Below, piece by piece: positions 23,831 to 45,809 of a stretch of DNA of 64,000 nucleotides (within the stretch, counting starts at the first letter, position 1; each line of letters starts with the position of its first letter). The translations under genes were made by a program, and so were the position numbers. The stretch spans positions 2,954,001 to 3,018,000 of the forward strand of contig WPIO01000021.1 of assembly GCA_009760855.2 (NCBI GenBank), read 5' to 3'. The stretch comes from Cristatella mucedo (lineage: Eukaryota; Bryozoa; Phylactolaemata; Cristatellidae). A model generated the notes under the pieces. That model was not told the origin of the DNA. It was given only the letters and a program-made list of their open reading frames with translations, and did not search any database.

Positions 23831-24254
23831 TTCACGAATCTATGAATTTGCCAGTGTTATCGGCTTTTCCAACTACATGAGACTGTTTTCAAGCACGGGC
23901 CAATAAATCTGCACACACGAGAAACGTCCTAAGTCGCAGGCGTTGGATGTTAAGGCTAGAACAAGCATGCAAGTACTTCTCACAGCAACCTGCTCCCTTA
24001 TACGGGTGCTGTGTGTTATCTATCACCTTCGTGTGCATCTGCGACTGGTGTAATGAGGGCTGCGGTTTGTTTCGGAGTGAAGGGTTCCAGCAGGACGTCG
24101 TGGCAGGTACAGCGCTCAGGCCAATGGCTTGCAAGCTACTTATTTACCTTCCACCGGGTAGCCGCTAGGAGCTACCTCCATATGATCGCACTCCGTTTTC
24201 TTATTGCTGATATCTGCTATAGCCCTTACCTCAACCAGAAGCCTAAAACCGGAA

Positions 24255-25560
24255 TAATAATAACAATAATACGCTTGATAAAGCGCCATCTGAGAACTCA
24301 ATCTCTTTCTAGGCGCTTTACATATGCTGAAAAGGAAGCATGATCGGATGGTTAGTGGTAGCATGCTCAACGTCAAAAAGCATAACATGGTTAGAGGATG
24401 ACAGGCACAGACCCAGCATGCAATATGGTTAGTGGCAGCAGGCATAGTGTCAGTGCGTATCAGCATTCAAAGAACGCATTATACAGACTCACTAAATGTT
24501 GTGATAAATAGGTGCATTTCTAGCTTCTTTTTTAAACGTCAAGTCAGGGGGTGTCGTGCCGGAAGTCGGGAGTGAGTTCCAGGCTGTGGGAGCATAGGAA
24601 CTAAAGGCACAGTCTCCAAAGGATTTGAGGTTCGCACAGGTGTTGCAAGCGATTTAATTAAGAAAAGCGGGTGGTACTATGCCTAGCCTGTGGGGGAGTC
24701 TATCTGATAGGTAGGCTGGAGCCAAACAAGGAAGGGGCATAAAAGTGAGTGACAGGACCTTGAGCTCGATGCACTGCTTGACTGGGAGCCAGTGCAGGTC
24801 GGCGAGAGGTGGTGTGACGCTCACGACAGACAAGCCTAGCTGCAGGGTTTGGCACCAACTGTAATAACCTGATTGCCCAGGCCGACGGACCAACAAGCAA
24901 TGAGTTGCAGAAGTCGATGCGGGATGTCGCACGTGCACAGATCAATTAGATGTAATATCCTTGTTTAAAAAAGCCCAAATTTAGCAATATTTTTCAGCTG
25001 AAAGCAGGCAGACTTGATTGTGGAGTATATGTGGTCGTCCATTGAGAGGTCACTTTGGAACATGACATATAGATTTCGTGCAGATTCAACATGAGATATA
25101 CTGGCAGAGCCAATTTTGAACGTTAGCCTTTCCAATTTCTGAATCCCACTTGATTTGCTTATAGCTAGTTAGTTTTATAATCATTCAATTTAAGAAAACT
25201 TGCGACCATCCATTTGCCGATGTCATCAATATATGCAGGAATACAAAGGAGTTGAGAGAATTCGAGGTGCTCGAGGGTTGGGAAGGATCAAAGCAAAGGT
25301 ACAACTTAATGTCATCGGCATAGAAGTGAAAGCCCAGGTTGTGCTTGGCAATCCCATCGGCAAGAGGAAGAGTATAAACCGTGATAAGAACCGGACAAAG
25401 CACGGAGCCCTGAGATATTTCAGAGGTATCTCGGATGATCTTTGTTCATACACATCAATGCTCTGGAGTCTCCCACTGAGATAGGACCAGGCCCATTGCA
25501 GAGCAGTGCCATAAGCAAATTACTGTAATTATCCTGTCTACAATTCATCTGCAGGAAAAT
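24255..25560 (-). mobile_element. LINE-A copy with reverse transcriptase remnant
   Basis: Minus strand, from 5' to 3': reverse transcriptase palm region at about 25550-25185, with the catalytic box in FHFYADDIKLYL (both aspartates kept). Then the leader and C-terminal region follow at 25180-24540 (frames 24938-24654 and 24945-24700, frameshifted). Last comes the 3' UTR with the hairpin at 24270-24325. Several stops and frameshifts make it inactive. It is one of the few copies here reaching into the catalytic domain. Confidence 0.8.
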
Positions 25561-26680
25561 AGAAGTGCATTTAAAGGAATGGGGTCTTGGTGCCGGTCTT
25601 GGCAAGGCGAGCCAGCACTGCCTGGGGCTCCTCTGTGTCACAAGGCCTCCGTCCACGTAGAAGACAGTAGAGAGCTAATGAGGCCTCGACGGTAGCACCG
25701 ATAGCAGCAACGTAAATCCTCATGGCGCCGTAAGAGAATTACATGCCTTTCCGAACACTTAATAAGTGAAAAGAAGCACGTCAACTTCGAGGACCGATGT
25801 AGCTGCAGAATACTAATGTACCTCAATTCAGTGCATTATTGCACAAATAGTAACACAAGCCGAATGCCATGATGCAGTTTGAAACCAAATAATAACGTTT
25901 TTGAAGGTCCGACAAGAATGCGAGCCTACAGCAACTGCCACTGAGGCATTCAGGGAGCTCCGGGGAGATACGCATACGACTAGCCAATATGGCGGTGCTA
26001 TTGCCGGAAGCGATCCCGCCAGAAAGTAAAGGTGATGGCGGCCCGTCTTTGTGATCGACTTGTAGACTCATGTGGAGGGCCTAAGACGCGTGGTGCTTTC
26101 GGGCGCCTGACGCAGGAATTAAAGCTTCGGTGCGCACGTTCGAGCAAGCCGGCAATCCTGGCGCTCAGATGCCGCTAGCGCCAGCAGCGCTTCCACGACC
26201 GATTAACGCCGAATGCATTTCTGAACTGCTGGAGCACGACACGCGAAAGTACACGGTCGAACGTTCGGTTGGTGTAAGGTCATCTTGTCAATCTCTGAAG
26301 AAGCTTGTCCCAGGGTTCTGTGACAGAAAGGAGAACAATACCGCAAGGGAACAATTGCTGCACTGGCAATCAGCTTGATTTTCACAATCTGCATTGTACA
26401 AGTGCCGTCAAAGCAGCATTTTTGGAACCGCTTATATAGTAAATGAAATTACCATGACATGCATATTTAAAAAAATTAGTAAGGCTTGCACGGAGCGAAC
26501 GAAACTCGGATGGACTCACCTAAAAATTCTAGCTACGCATGCCCGTAAATTAGCATAGCGGGCATCGCGTAATCATTTTTTCTACAACACGAGCATTAAG
26601 AACACCACGATTTCGATGCCTTTCATACTTCGCCACGTCTGAAAAATTAAGGCGATGCGTCGTGCGAGCGTTTTTCAGCT
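25561..26680. other. Intergenic stretch, nothing recognised
   Basis: Short open frames only; none resembles a known family. Confidence 0.4.
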
Positions 26681-27061
26681 AAGCAGTCTCTTACCACACC
26701 CCAATTTACCCTTATCGCTCCGCAAAGCCGAGCCGCCATTGGGTGACTCAGCAAATCCGCTCGCTGCCAGCGGATTTGTAGTAATTTCTCTTTCACTTAT
26801 CGCTGTCGACCGTTAGCAGTCGCCGGCGTTGCAAGCGTCCGGCTCGAGCCGTAACAACCTTTTACTTTTTTCGTGCCGCATTCGGTGCGAGCAGCGTAGT
26901 GTTGCGGTAGACTGCCGGCCCGAGAGCGAAAAAAGCTCAAAGCTGCTCGTAACGACACAACGAGTCCACGCTATTCCCACGGGCGACCGACGCCGACGGG
27001 GTGGCCCGAGTTGTGCTGGGAGAGCGCGCTCGCCGCCACCGTCCTGCGGCTGCACTCAGCC
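26680..27061 (+). promoter_or_regulatory. CpG-rich 5' flank of LDAH
   Basis: From about 26680 the sequence becomes GC-rich with many CpG dinucleotides, unlike the surrounding AT-rich DNA. This continues through exon 1 and the start of intron 1 (to about 27950). No TATA box is obvious. Likely the promoter and 5' UTR; the start site cannot be placed. Confidence 0.4.
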
Positions 27062-37987
<10,926 letters not shown>

Positions 37988-38660
37988 TCGAACGCTGCTG
38001 CTGCCTGGCGCCACACCCTTGTGCGAGCGCCGGGATGCAGGCACGTGAGCGGTGCTCGAGCTACCGGCTTCCACTGTGGCTGTCTCTGCCTGATGGAAAA
38101 AGCATGCTGCAACCTGCCGGGACCGTTACCGTTACAGTGGGAGTGGTTGTGCTCTTAATTTTGGAGCGATTCGTGAAAGCAGGACCTGTGATTCGGTCAG
38201 TTTTTCTTTTTTTTCAGCATGTCTCTTCTCCTTCTCTTTCTCTCACTGGCTCCTTCTGCATGACTGTTTACCTGGTATCGCTTTTGCAATAGCTTGCCAA
38301 TTTATGGCCATCAGCCAGTAGTGCCCATGTCACGCACAATGTGTTGCATTCCTGCATGCCAGCCCAAGCAGTCTGTGGTCTCAGTTTTGTATTTAAGCAT
38401 TTCAGGTGTTGCTCGGCATCGCCTCGGCCACCACCCGTTGACTTACCCTCTGGCCATTTGCCATCCTGCCCAGTGCAGATTGCATCAGAGTGGATCAACA
38501 GGTTGCCGTAGCGGCTGCAGTCGACTCAGCTTCAAAGGCGACTGCCATCGAAGGAGCTGCTTGTGCGGCTCCGGATGTCCGGCTGCTTTTCTATTTTCGT
38601 GCCGCGAAGGGCGTATTTAGACGTCAAGCCGTAGCAGCTGCCGCTCAGGAATCCGTGGAA

Positions 38661-38666
38661 AATAAA
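38661..38666 (+). terminator. Candidate LDAH polyadenylation signal
   Basis: AATAAA 674 bases after the LDAH stop; a second one lies at 38930-38935. Either could end the transcript. Confidence 0.35.
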
Positions 38667-39984
38667 CTCTGTAAACTCTGCCGGCTGATGGGAAATGCTT
38701 GGTCTGCTAGTAGTTTTGGAGTTGAGGCCGCTGTGCTGATGCTGCACGTACTTTCGACGGAGCTGGATGGCCGCTGTAGCACATGGCCATGCTTCCCTTA
38801 CGGACTGACACGGATACAGCCGTGCCAGTCCCTCTATCCCACTCTACCTTCACGTTCCACCATGCACTGGCAGGTTGCACATTTTCAAGGATAATGAATG
38901 CCACAAGACTATTCGCTGGACCAACTCTAAATAAAATACTGAGCACTTTACCGCTCTAACGATCGTTTCTGACGAAACTAGATGACCATCCGTCAAAATG
39001 ACCAGATCATGGGAGAAGTAGAAGTGAAATATCGAGCTGGACTCGAAATTTTTCAAGCGGTACGTGCAGAACGACATTTCCCATGCTTGCTACACCAGTG
39101 GCCCGAAGTTTGCTTCGATTAAGTGCATTCGATTAGTCGTGTACGAGAAAATTCTCATCTTTTTTTTTTTTAATAAATTGGGTGCATTTTGCAGGTGTTA
39201 AGGTTCCTTACGAAACGGGGCGCCAATAATTTAGGGTACACTGGTCCGTGAAAGGGGTGCCCTTGCAATGGAAAGTCTAAGGTAAGAGCTCGAATGGCGT
39301 CGGTAACATTTTACGAAACGGATTGCAATCAGTATGAGCGCGTGGCTATTTTACGAAACGAGCCGCGACTGGGACACCTACCCACGATGCAGGGCATTTC
39401 CTCACAAAAATATTTTGCATCTCAAGTCACAGACAGCATTAATGACGCCAGTGTACACCTGAAGGAGCTCGTAACGCGAGTCATCTCGCGCATATGATGC
39501 TGGAGAAAATAAAAGCAGGGCTCACATATCCCAATAACTTCTCCTCGGGCAAAACTATCAAAATTTGGATGCAACCGTACCTTTATTAGAAAATGGTACA
39601 CGCCCGTCGTGTCGATCTACCTTGGATTTACTTCGCAAATAATTGATTACTAGCCTCCTGATTAGATGGAGTCCGTATTTCTATAGCAAGGTTTACACCG
39701 GCGAGTCTTGCTTCCTACCTGCTTCCGTCCTGATCGAGTCTTTATTGTATACGTCATCAATATTGGGGAGCGGCCCAAGACTTAGGGAAGACTTAACGAA
39801 GACTCAGTAGCCAAATGTGGTTCTACTCCTTGCAAAGACTCGGGCAGCAAGACTTGGGAAATGACCATACATTCGCTGTCAAGGGCAAGCTTTCTTGATT
39901 GCTTTGAAAAGCATGGCCGACGACTTGACCGGCGAAAGCATCAAAGCACTCCAAGAGAGTCCCTGCTTATTCGGAAACTAAGAG

Positions 39985-40093
39985 CTCATCGTACAAGAAC
40001 CAGATAGTGAGGCATCATACAAGAACCAGATAGTGAGGCATCATACAAGAATCAGATTGTGAGGCGTAATACAAGAATCGGAGAGTGAGGCGG
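39985..40093. repeat. 26-bp tandem repeat
   Basis: Four diverging copies of a unit like ACAAGAACCAGATAGTGAGG plus CATCAT. The first copies are nearly identical and the last is diverged. Confidence 0.8.
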
Positions 40094-40183
40094 CGGGTGA
40101 TTAAGGGTTTGGTTAATATTTACCCAGAGGCGCATTTCGGAGGGCCATCTCCTACCTCACTAACAAAAGCATTTATACCCAGA

Positions 40184-40500
40184 TAATAATAATAATAATA
40201 ATGCACTTGATAAAGCGCCCTCAGAGAGCTTAATCTCTCTATAGGTGCTTTACATTTGCTGCAAAGGAAAATGCAATTGAATGGTGAGTAATATCATGCT
40301 TGATAAACAAACAAAATGAATAACATGGTTAGGGGTGACATGCACAGAGTCAGCATGCAAATGTGGTTAGTGGCAGCATGCACAGTGTCAGCACGAACAA
40401 GCAAATCAAAGACGAATCACAGGGACACACTAAATGCTGTCCTAAACAGGTGTGCTTTTAAATTCTTTTTAAATGTGGTCAGGTAAGGAGAGGGTCAGAT
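40184..40500 (-). mobile_element. LINE-A 3' end fragment
   Basis: An (AAT)n tract, GCACTTGATAAAGCGCCCTC and the full 3' UTR complement up to TTTAAATGTGGTCAGGTAAG. Little coding sequence is kept. Intergenic between LDAH and HTT. Confidence 0.8.
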
Positions 40501-40921
40501 CCCTCTGGGGGCGGAGTAAGTAGGAAGCATGAGGATGTAAATGACAATGTAAACTTCCAACGAGCAGGAAGACCAAAGCAGGACAGAAGCATGACTGGAC
40601 TCGTAAAGGCGGCTTAAGCGAAGTTGGAAGCACCTGTTTTAGCTCAAAATAAGTGCCCGGAGGAGTTGTTTCTCTTTGGCTTACGTGGTCTAATATTAGG
40701 TCGATGTCTCTTTTTGTTAGGCCGAGTTTCGGTACCGCGATATTTTCAGTTGTCAGTTAACCAGAAAGTGATGGGTAGGTAAGTCAGCGATAACGAGTCT
40801 CATATCCGGAACACAGCTAAACTTAATAAAATTAAGCAGTTCTTCCCACTGTGTTGAAGTCAGAATCGGCCGACCGGCTGGCAATACGACAAGTTCATAG
40901 CAACTTCATCCTGTCAGCCTT
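40501..40921. other. Intergenic stretch, nothing recognised
   Basis: No gene or repeat is recognised. Confidence 0.4.
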
Positions 40922-41030
40922 CGAGAGAATCATCGCACACGTGTCCCAGCCCGAAAGAGAATAGTCGCACGTGTCCCAGCCAGCGAGAGAATCGTCGAAC
41001 ATGTGTCTCAGCCAGCTAGAGAATCGTCAC
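40922..41030. repeat. About 33-bp tandem repeat
   Basis: Three to four diverged units built on GAGAATCGTCG...GTGTCCCAGCCAGC. Unit length varies by one or two bases. Confidence 0.7.
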
Positions 41031-41418
41031 AGCCGCCGCCAATATTCACGACCAAGTGCAGCCGAGTCCTATACCCTCCGAATTATCCTATCTAGAGAGC
41101 TACCTTGCTGTAAAGTGATGAGCCGACTAATGTTAGTTTCTTTACATTCTTAGGTTGTCCAACTTTCGGCCGTTTGTGCGAGCTCCTGCAGCCGTAGGAA
41201 CCGTCTACCGCCAATCATGTGTCTGCCAATTAGCTGCACCGCGCTTCAGCCGAAAAGCCTGCTCTGCGGTGCCTGCAAGCAAGCGTGGCTCAGCGCCGTG
41301 CAGAGCCTCGAGAGTTGACCTAGGCGTCTGGTTGTGAATGCTGCTCATTCTTCTACTTCCTACTTCACCACGCACCCATCCCCCGATTTCTCGCCGCTCG
41401 CTCACTGGTCGTTATCTC

Positions 41419-41568
41419 GAGAGGCTCGTAGCGACGGAAACGAGCGGGATGTAGAGAAGTTCGTAGCGACGGAAACGAGCGGGATGTAGAGAAGCTCGTA
41501 GCGACGGAAACGAGCGAGATGTAGAGAAGCTCGTAGCGACGGAAACGAGCGGGATGCAGAGAAGCTCG
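41419..41568. repeat. 35-bp minisatellite
   Basis: Four nearly identical copies of a 35-base unit containing CTCGTAGCGACGGAAACGAG and GGGATGTAGAG. Because 35 is not a multiple of three and the unit lacks minus-strand stops, long minus-strand open frames appear; they are not genes. Confidence 0.92.
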
Positions 41569-43776
41569 CCGATTGGCGAATCCCGCCGCAGTTCGGCATT
41601 GTCCGAACGTCTGCCTATCTGCAGATAACTTACTTCCTTCGTTTGCACTAAGGCCCTGGGGACCTTCAGTGCTGGCTAGCGCTGCTTCGGAAGGGGAGGG
41701 GCTACCGGGCACGCGTGTAGAACGTCCTGTACTAGCAAGGCGGCTCACGGGGCGGCAGCTCGCCGGACGGAGACCAGCAGTTCGTCCCAGCGTAGGCCAA
41801 ACCATAAGGTCGTACTGGCTGAACGCTCGCACAAATTCGAGCCCCTCTCAGATTTTGCACATTGAGCCTCTTTGTTTCGACTCTGCCTCGGGCGCCAGCT
41901 CTCTATCTTGGTTGCGTCCTCTGGCTAGCTTTGAATAGGCTGCTCCAAGCTGCTGCCGCATCGGGCTCGATGAGAATCAGACAGACTCAAAGCCAGCGGT
42001 GAGCTCTTTCTCCGTGCACTTATCACTAGTGCTCGTTAGGTTTTTCTGTTTTAATGGCAGGCCATCTGGCCACCACAGGTTTGGCAAACGTGCGGCTTCT
42101 CTTAAAGGAGTTTTAATTAGCAAGCTTGAAAACCAGAGGTAAAGTATTGGAAATATTGGCAGGCGCCGTTTGATCGTCCTGCATTTTTGATTCTTCACCA
42201 CTGGTTTGGCAAGCTTGGCTAATTTTAAATTCCTCGAAGAGAAGCACACGTTTGCCACGCCCAGAAATGGTGACTGTCGACCCGAGGTTTCTCTCTGACA
42301 ATTAACCGATTCGGAAACGACCACTTAAGGCTAATAGCTCGCCCGGACTTAGGAAAACCTTCTGCCCGACTTCTTCGCTGGGTTATGTTTTACGAAACCA
42401 GTTCCAAAATGGCACTTCCTTTCGAAGTGCACCCGTCTCTCGCTTCCGTATATATATATCGTCACTTTGCATCGTAGGGGATGGGGAAGGGGGCCGGTGA
42501 GCCACGGCCTTACTTGAAGGGCTTTCCTGGTGGCTTGGCTGCCCGACCAGCTTTTTCAGCTTTCCAATGATCGGCTCCCCGGACAAGGTCAAGATCTGGC
42601 CGCATCTTGTGTCTTAGTCACCCACGTCTAAGATTCATATCACCCATCTCTATCCTCCCCAGGAATTCTCACTCGAACGACATTTGATTAGGCGTCCTTC
42701 ATTTTGAAAAAGGCTCAGAATTCGCTTTAAATTCAGCTGTAAGTCGAGATAATACGGGCGAAGCCACCTAATGAATTGGACGTGGCATGAAGAGTAGCTC
42801 CTTTCAAGCCAAGCCTTTCTCAGTAAACCAGCTTTTGCTATCCAAGTCTGACAATTAAGAACCCAAGTGTCATCGACTGGACGACTAGAGCGACAAAAAA
42901 TGGGCGAGCCAGAATGGAGCAATCGAACCGGATATTGCGACTGTCCGTTAATCGCTACAAGCTTTTGGACACCTAAACTACTCGGTGGCCGCTAAACTTG
43001 TGTCGCGCTCTTGAAGCTACGTCGAGAGGCGGACCTGCTCATGGTCTGTGCCTAGCCGAGCTCTGCCCGCTGACGGCCTGGCAGGCACCGAGTGCTAGCC
43101 CAAGAACTGTACGCAGCTCGGGTAAGACGACAGAACCTCATACATTGTCGAGTCCTACGAAATCGAGGCCAAACACTCCGCCGTAAGTAGTAGCATTAAT
43201 ATTAAGAAGAAATAGTTGTAGCAAATTATGTATACTGCCTCGTACATTAGCTTACAGCAAGTGATAAATATGTGAAGCAAACTTGTTCGGTTGTTTCAAG
43301 CGGATTCCGAGAAACAGTTGCAGCTTTCGATGGTTAACTTTTGACGCTACCACCAGAAATATATATAATTAGCACGTCTGCGAAGAGGTCTCGAAAAATA
43401 CATCCGTACGATTGTGTCGGGCCTATATTCAGGGACCGTCAAGGTTTGAGACATCTGGTTTTGCACATGCTCAGAAGCACGATCGCCATGGTTCGACACT
43501 GCACGAGCAATCGGTGGTGCAGTTTAAGTGAGAAACCACCCACGTACGATTCCTGATGAAAAAAGAGGCACGGGACTGGATAAAACCTCCACATAAGTCG
43601 TTGCAAACACCCGAGAGGCTAAAACCGTGTGACCTATATACTATAGCGCGAATTAAGGTTTTGAGGTAAAGCTCAATTTAGTAGTCATTTGGCAAACCAA
43701 GCCAGTCGGGACATAGGAAACGGCTTAAAATGATTACGTCGTTGTTCGTCAGAAAGGGCCACTGAGTAATTACTGC
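41569..43776. other. Intergenic stretch, nothing recognised
   Basis: No conserved coding region, RNA gene or clear repeat is seen. Confidence 0.4.
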
Positions 43777-44093
43777 TTCATCGATTTCTTGCACCGTTTT
43801 GAAAACGTCAGGCCTATGGTTTCGAATGCCTAAAGTACCTCGCTTCAAATTCTAGACTGTTAATGAGGAAATGTCGGTCATAGATGTCGAGATATACGTT
43901 TACAGAGAAGGATACTCGGTGCACATAGTGAATCGTGATTCAGTGTTCTGACGGCGAAACTAAATAAAATCCTTCGAAAATAGAGACAGTGTCGAAAGTC
44001 GCTCCAGATACTGCAACAAGGCGCTAACTAGTGTTTTTGAACCCGGTAATCAAACCGAATTATTAGTTGATACTCCGGTGGAATTGTGTAGGC
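43777..44093. repeat. Dispersed repeat X, copy 2
   Basis: It shares TCATCGATTTCTTGCACC at the start and ATCCTTCGAAAATAG-type sequence at the same relative offset with 8559-8900. Class unknown. Confidence 0.5.
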
Positions 44094-45392
44094 CAGGGTG
44101 TTTTAAACACTAACAAGTTTGAAACCATACCTCGATTCCCAGTGTAAGCGAGTTTTTCGAGCTTGTGTACATTACTTGATATATATTTCTTGGACCTTTA
44201 AGGCTGTTATCCTGGCAGATGCTGTGCACAAAAGAGCTCCTTCCAAAATTCTCAAAGCTTTTCCCAGCATGGAAGTCCTTAAAAGAAAAGCATCGACACT
44301 GCGACTGACGTGCTTGAAGGAGCCCCGAGCGATCTCAGCGATGCAAGCCAATACCCTTATAATTGCAGTAACCCGAAACACAGTCCAGGCGATGCCGCCT
44401 GTGCTCGACGGTGACCGGCTAAACGACACTCAATTGACAGCATTCAGCCACCAGCTAAAATGCCGAGGCAATAACATTGCAGAGGCGAGCGGCTGCTTCT
44501 TATCTGGTCAATCTTTTCTTCACAAAACATAAAGCCGAATCCGGCCTCCGAGAGGGGGCAGTTAGGCAGCCGGAGGGGGGGGGGAGAGGGTGACACCATC
44601 CGCCAGAGGCTCCCACACTCCACAGAAAAACGGTCCACCGTTTAAAAAAAATGGACGAACGGGGATCTGACAGGAGCAGGAGAGCGAGCGAAGGTGAGCG
44701 GCTCCAGCGAGCTACAACTGCCGAAGTGCGGCCTGGAGCCGCAGCCTGACACGGCGCTTTCTTCGCAAAAGCTCCGCCGAGTGGATCCTTCCAAATTTGA
44801 GCCGGGGATACTGACAGTGAAAAGGTGTCAACATAAGTGCAGTTTAATTTAACGCCTCGTCTCGCGACTCGCTTATCACGAAAAGAAGCAGACGAACACA
44901 AGCATCAGTGACACGATCCAATGTGGACAACGAGCGAGTCTCGACAAGACGCATAAAGCATACATACGAGCATGACTTGCAATCGATCCCTATTGCGACC
45001 CGATGGTTCGTGAGGGCCTTCTGGCCAACAGGCCACAGGGCACGACCGACAAGGTACACACGAGTCTCCGGTGCATCACGTGCTCAGGGCGCGGTTGGCA
45101 CGAACGGCCTGCCGCTTGGAATTTGATTGCATTCGAATGGCAAGCTGAGAAACACCAGAACAAGGCTTGCAGAGCACCTTGTATACTGCCGCACTGCCGG
45201 GTGGGGACTCGAATTCCCACTATTGCTGGCGGCGCCACATGCAAGCCCAACCGCCGGGTGCTCGTCCAAAGAAATCCAGCGGCTGCGACGAAGACGAGGC
45301 ACACCTTTGGTCTGCTGGGCCGCATGCATGGTCGACTGGGGCTGCCCCTCCCCCACCGGGAAGCCCAACCCGCCCAGAGCATCAGCTAACGG
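44094..45392. other. 3' flank of HTT, nothing recognised
   Basis: This region should hold the HTT 3' UTR on the minus strand. I see no clear minus-strand AATAAA close to the stop. A plus-strand open frame at 44119-44532 (137 codons) has no recognisable similarity. Confidence 0.4.
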
Positions 45393-45809
45393 CTAGGTCG
45401 CCTGGGCCGCGACGTTCGGCGGCAGCTTCGAGCCGATGGCTGGCGATGCCGAGCAGGCGAGGAGAAGGCGCGAGTACGGCGCTGCGTCGATGGCGCCGGC
45501 TGAGGCCGCTGCCTGGAATGTTGCAACGAACGAGCGCCTGGCGGTGTCGGATGGCAAGCGGAAGTAGAAGTCGAGCGCCGCTGTGAGAAACATGCGCTCG
45601 CCGGCGCCGTCCGTTCGGCCCATGCTGGCGACCACGTGCGGGAACATGGCGCGCAGCCACTGGTTGGCGGAGGCGCTCACAAAGAAGCAGGCGAGGCTCC
45701 AGAGCGCCATCGACAGCGGTGTGCGCTGTGTGAAGTTGCCAAGTGACAGCATCACCCAGTCCTGCACTAGCGGCAGCTCCTGCTGCACGACGATGCGATC
45801 CTCGAAGAC
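45393..45809 (-). CDS. HTT: HTT terminal exon
   Basis: It starts [20 protein letters not shown] after the acceptor CCACCAG and ends TAG at 45395. It contains [20 protein letters not shown] and FPHVVASMG, the most conserved block of the huntingtin C-terminus. The last 30 residues (Ala-rich) differ from vertebrates. Confidence 0.95.
   Translation of the reverse strand, partial: VFEDRIVVQQELPLVQDWVMLSLGNFTQRTPLSMALWSLACFFVSASANQWLRAMFPHVVASMGRTDGAGERMFLTAALDFYFRLPSDTARRSFVATFQAAASAGAIDAAPYSRLLLACSASPAIGSKLPPNVAAQAT

Noticed and set aside
41365-41832. 155-codon minus-strand frame
   Set aside because: Driven by the 35-bp minisatellite; no conserved domain and the same peptide appears in other frames.
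44119-44532. 137-codon plus-strand frame
   Set aside because: No recognisable domain, no splice context, and an equally open frame on the other strand.
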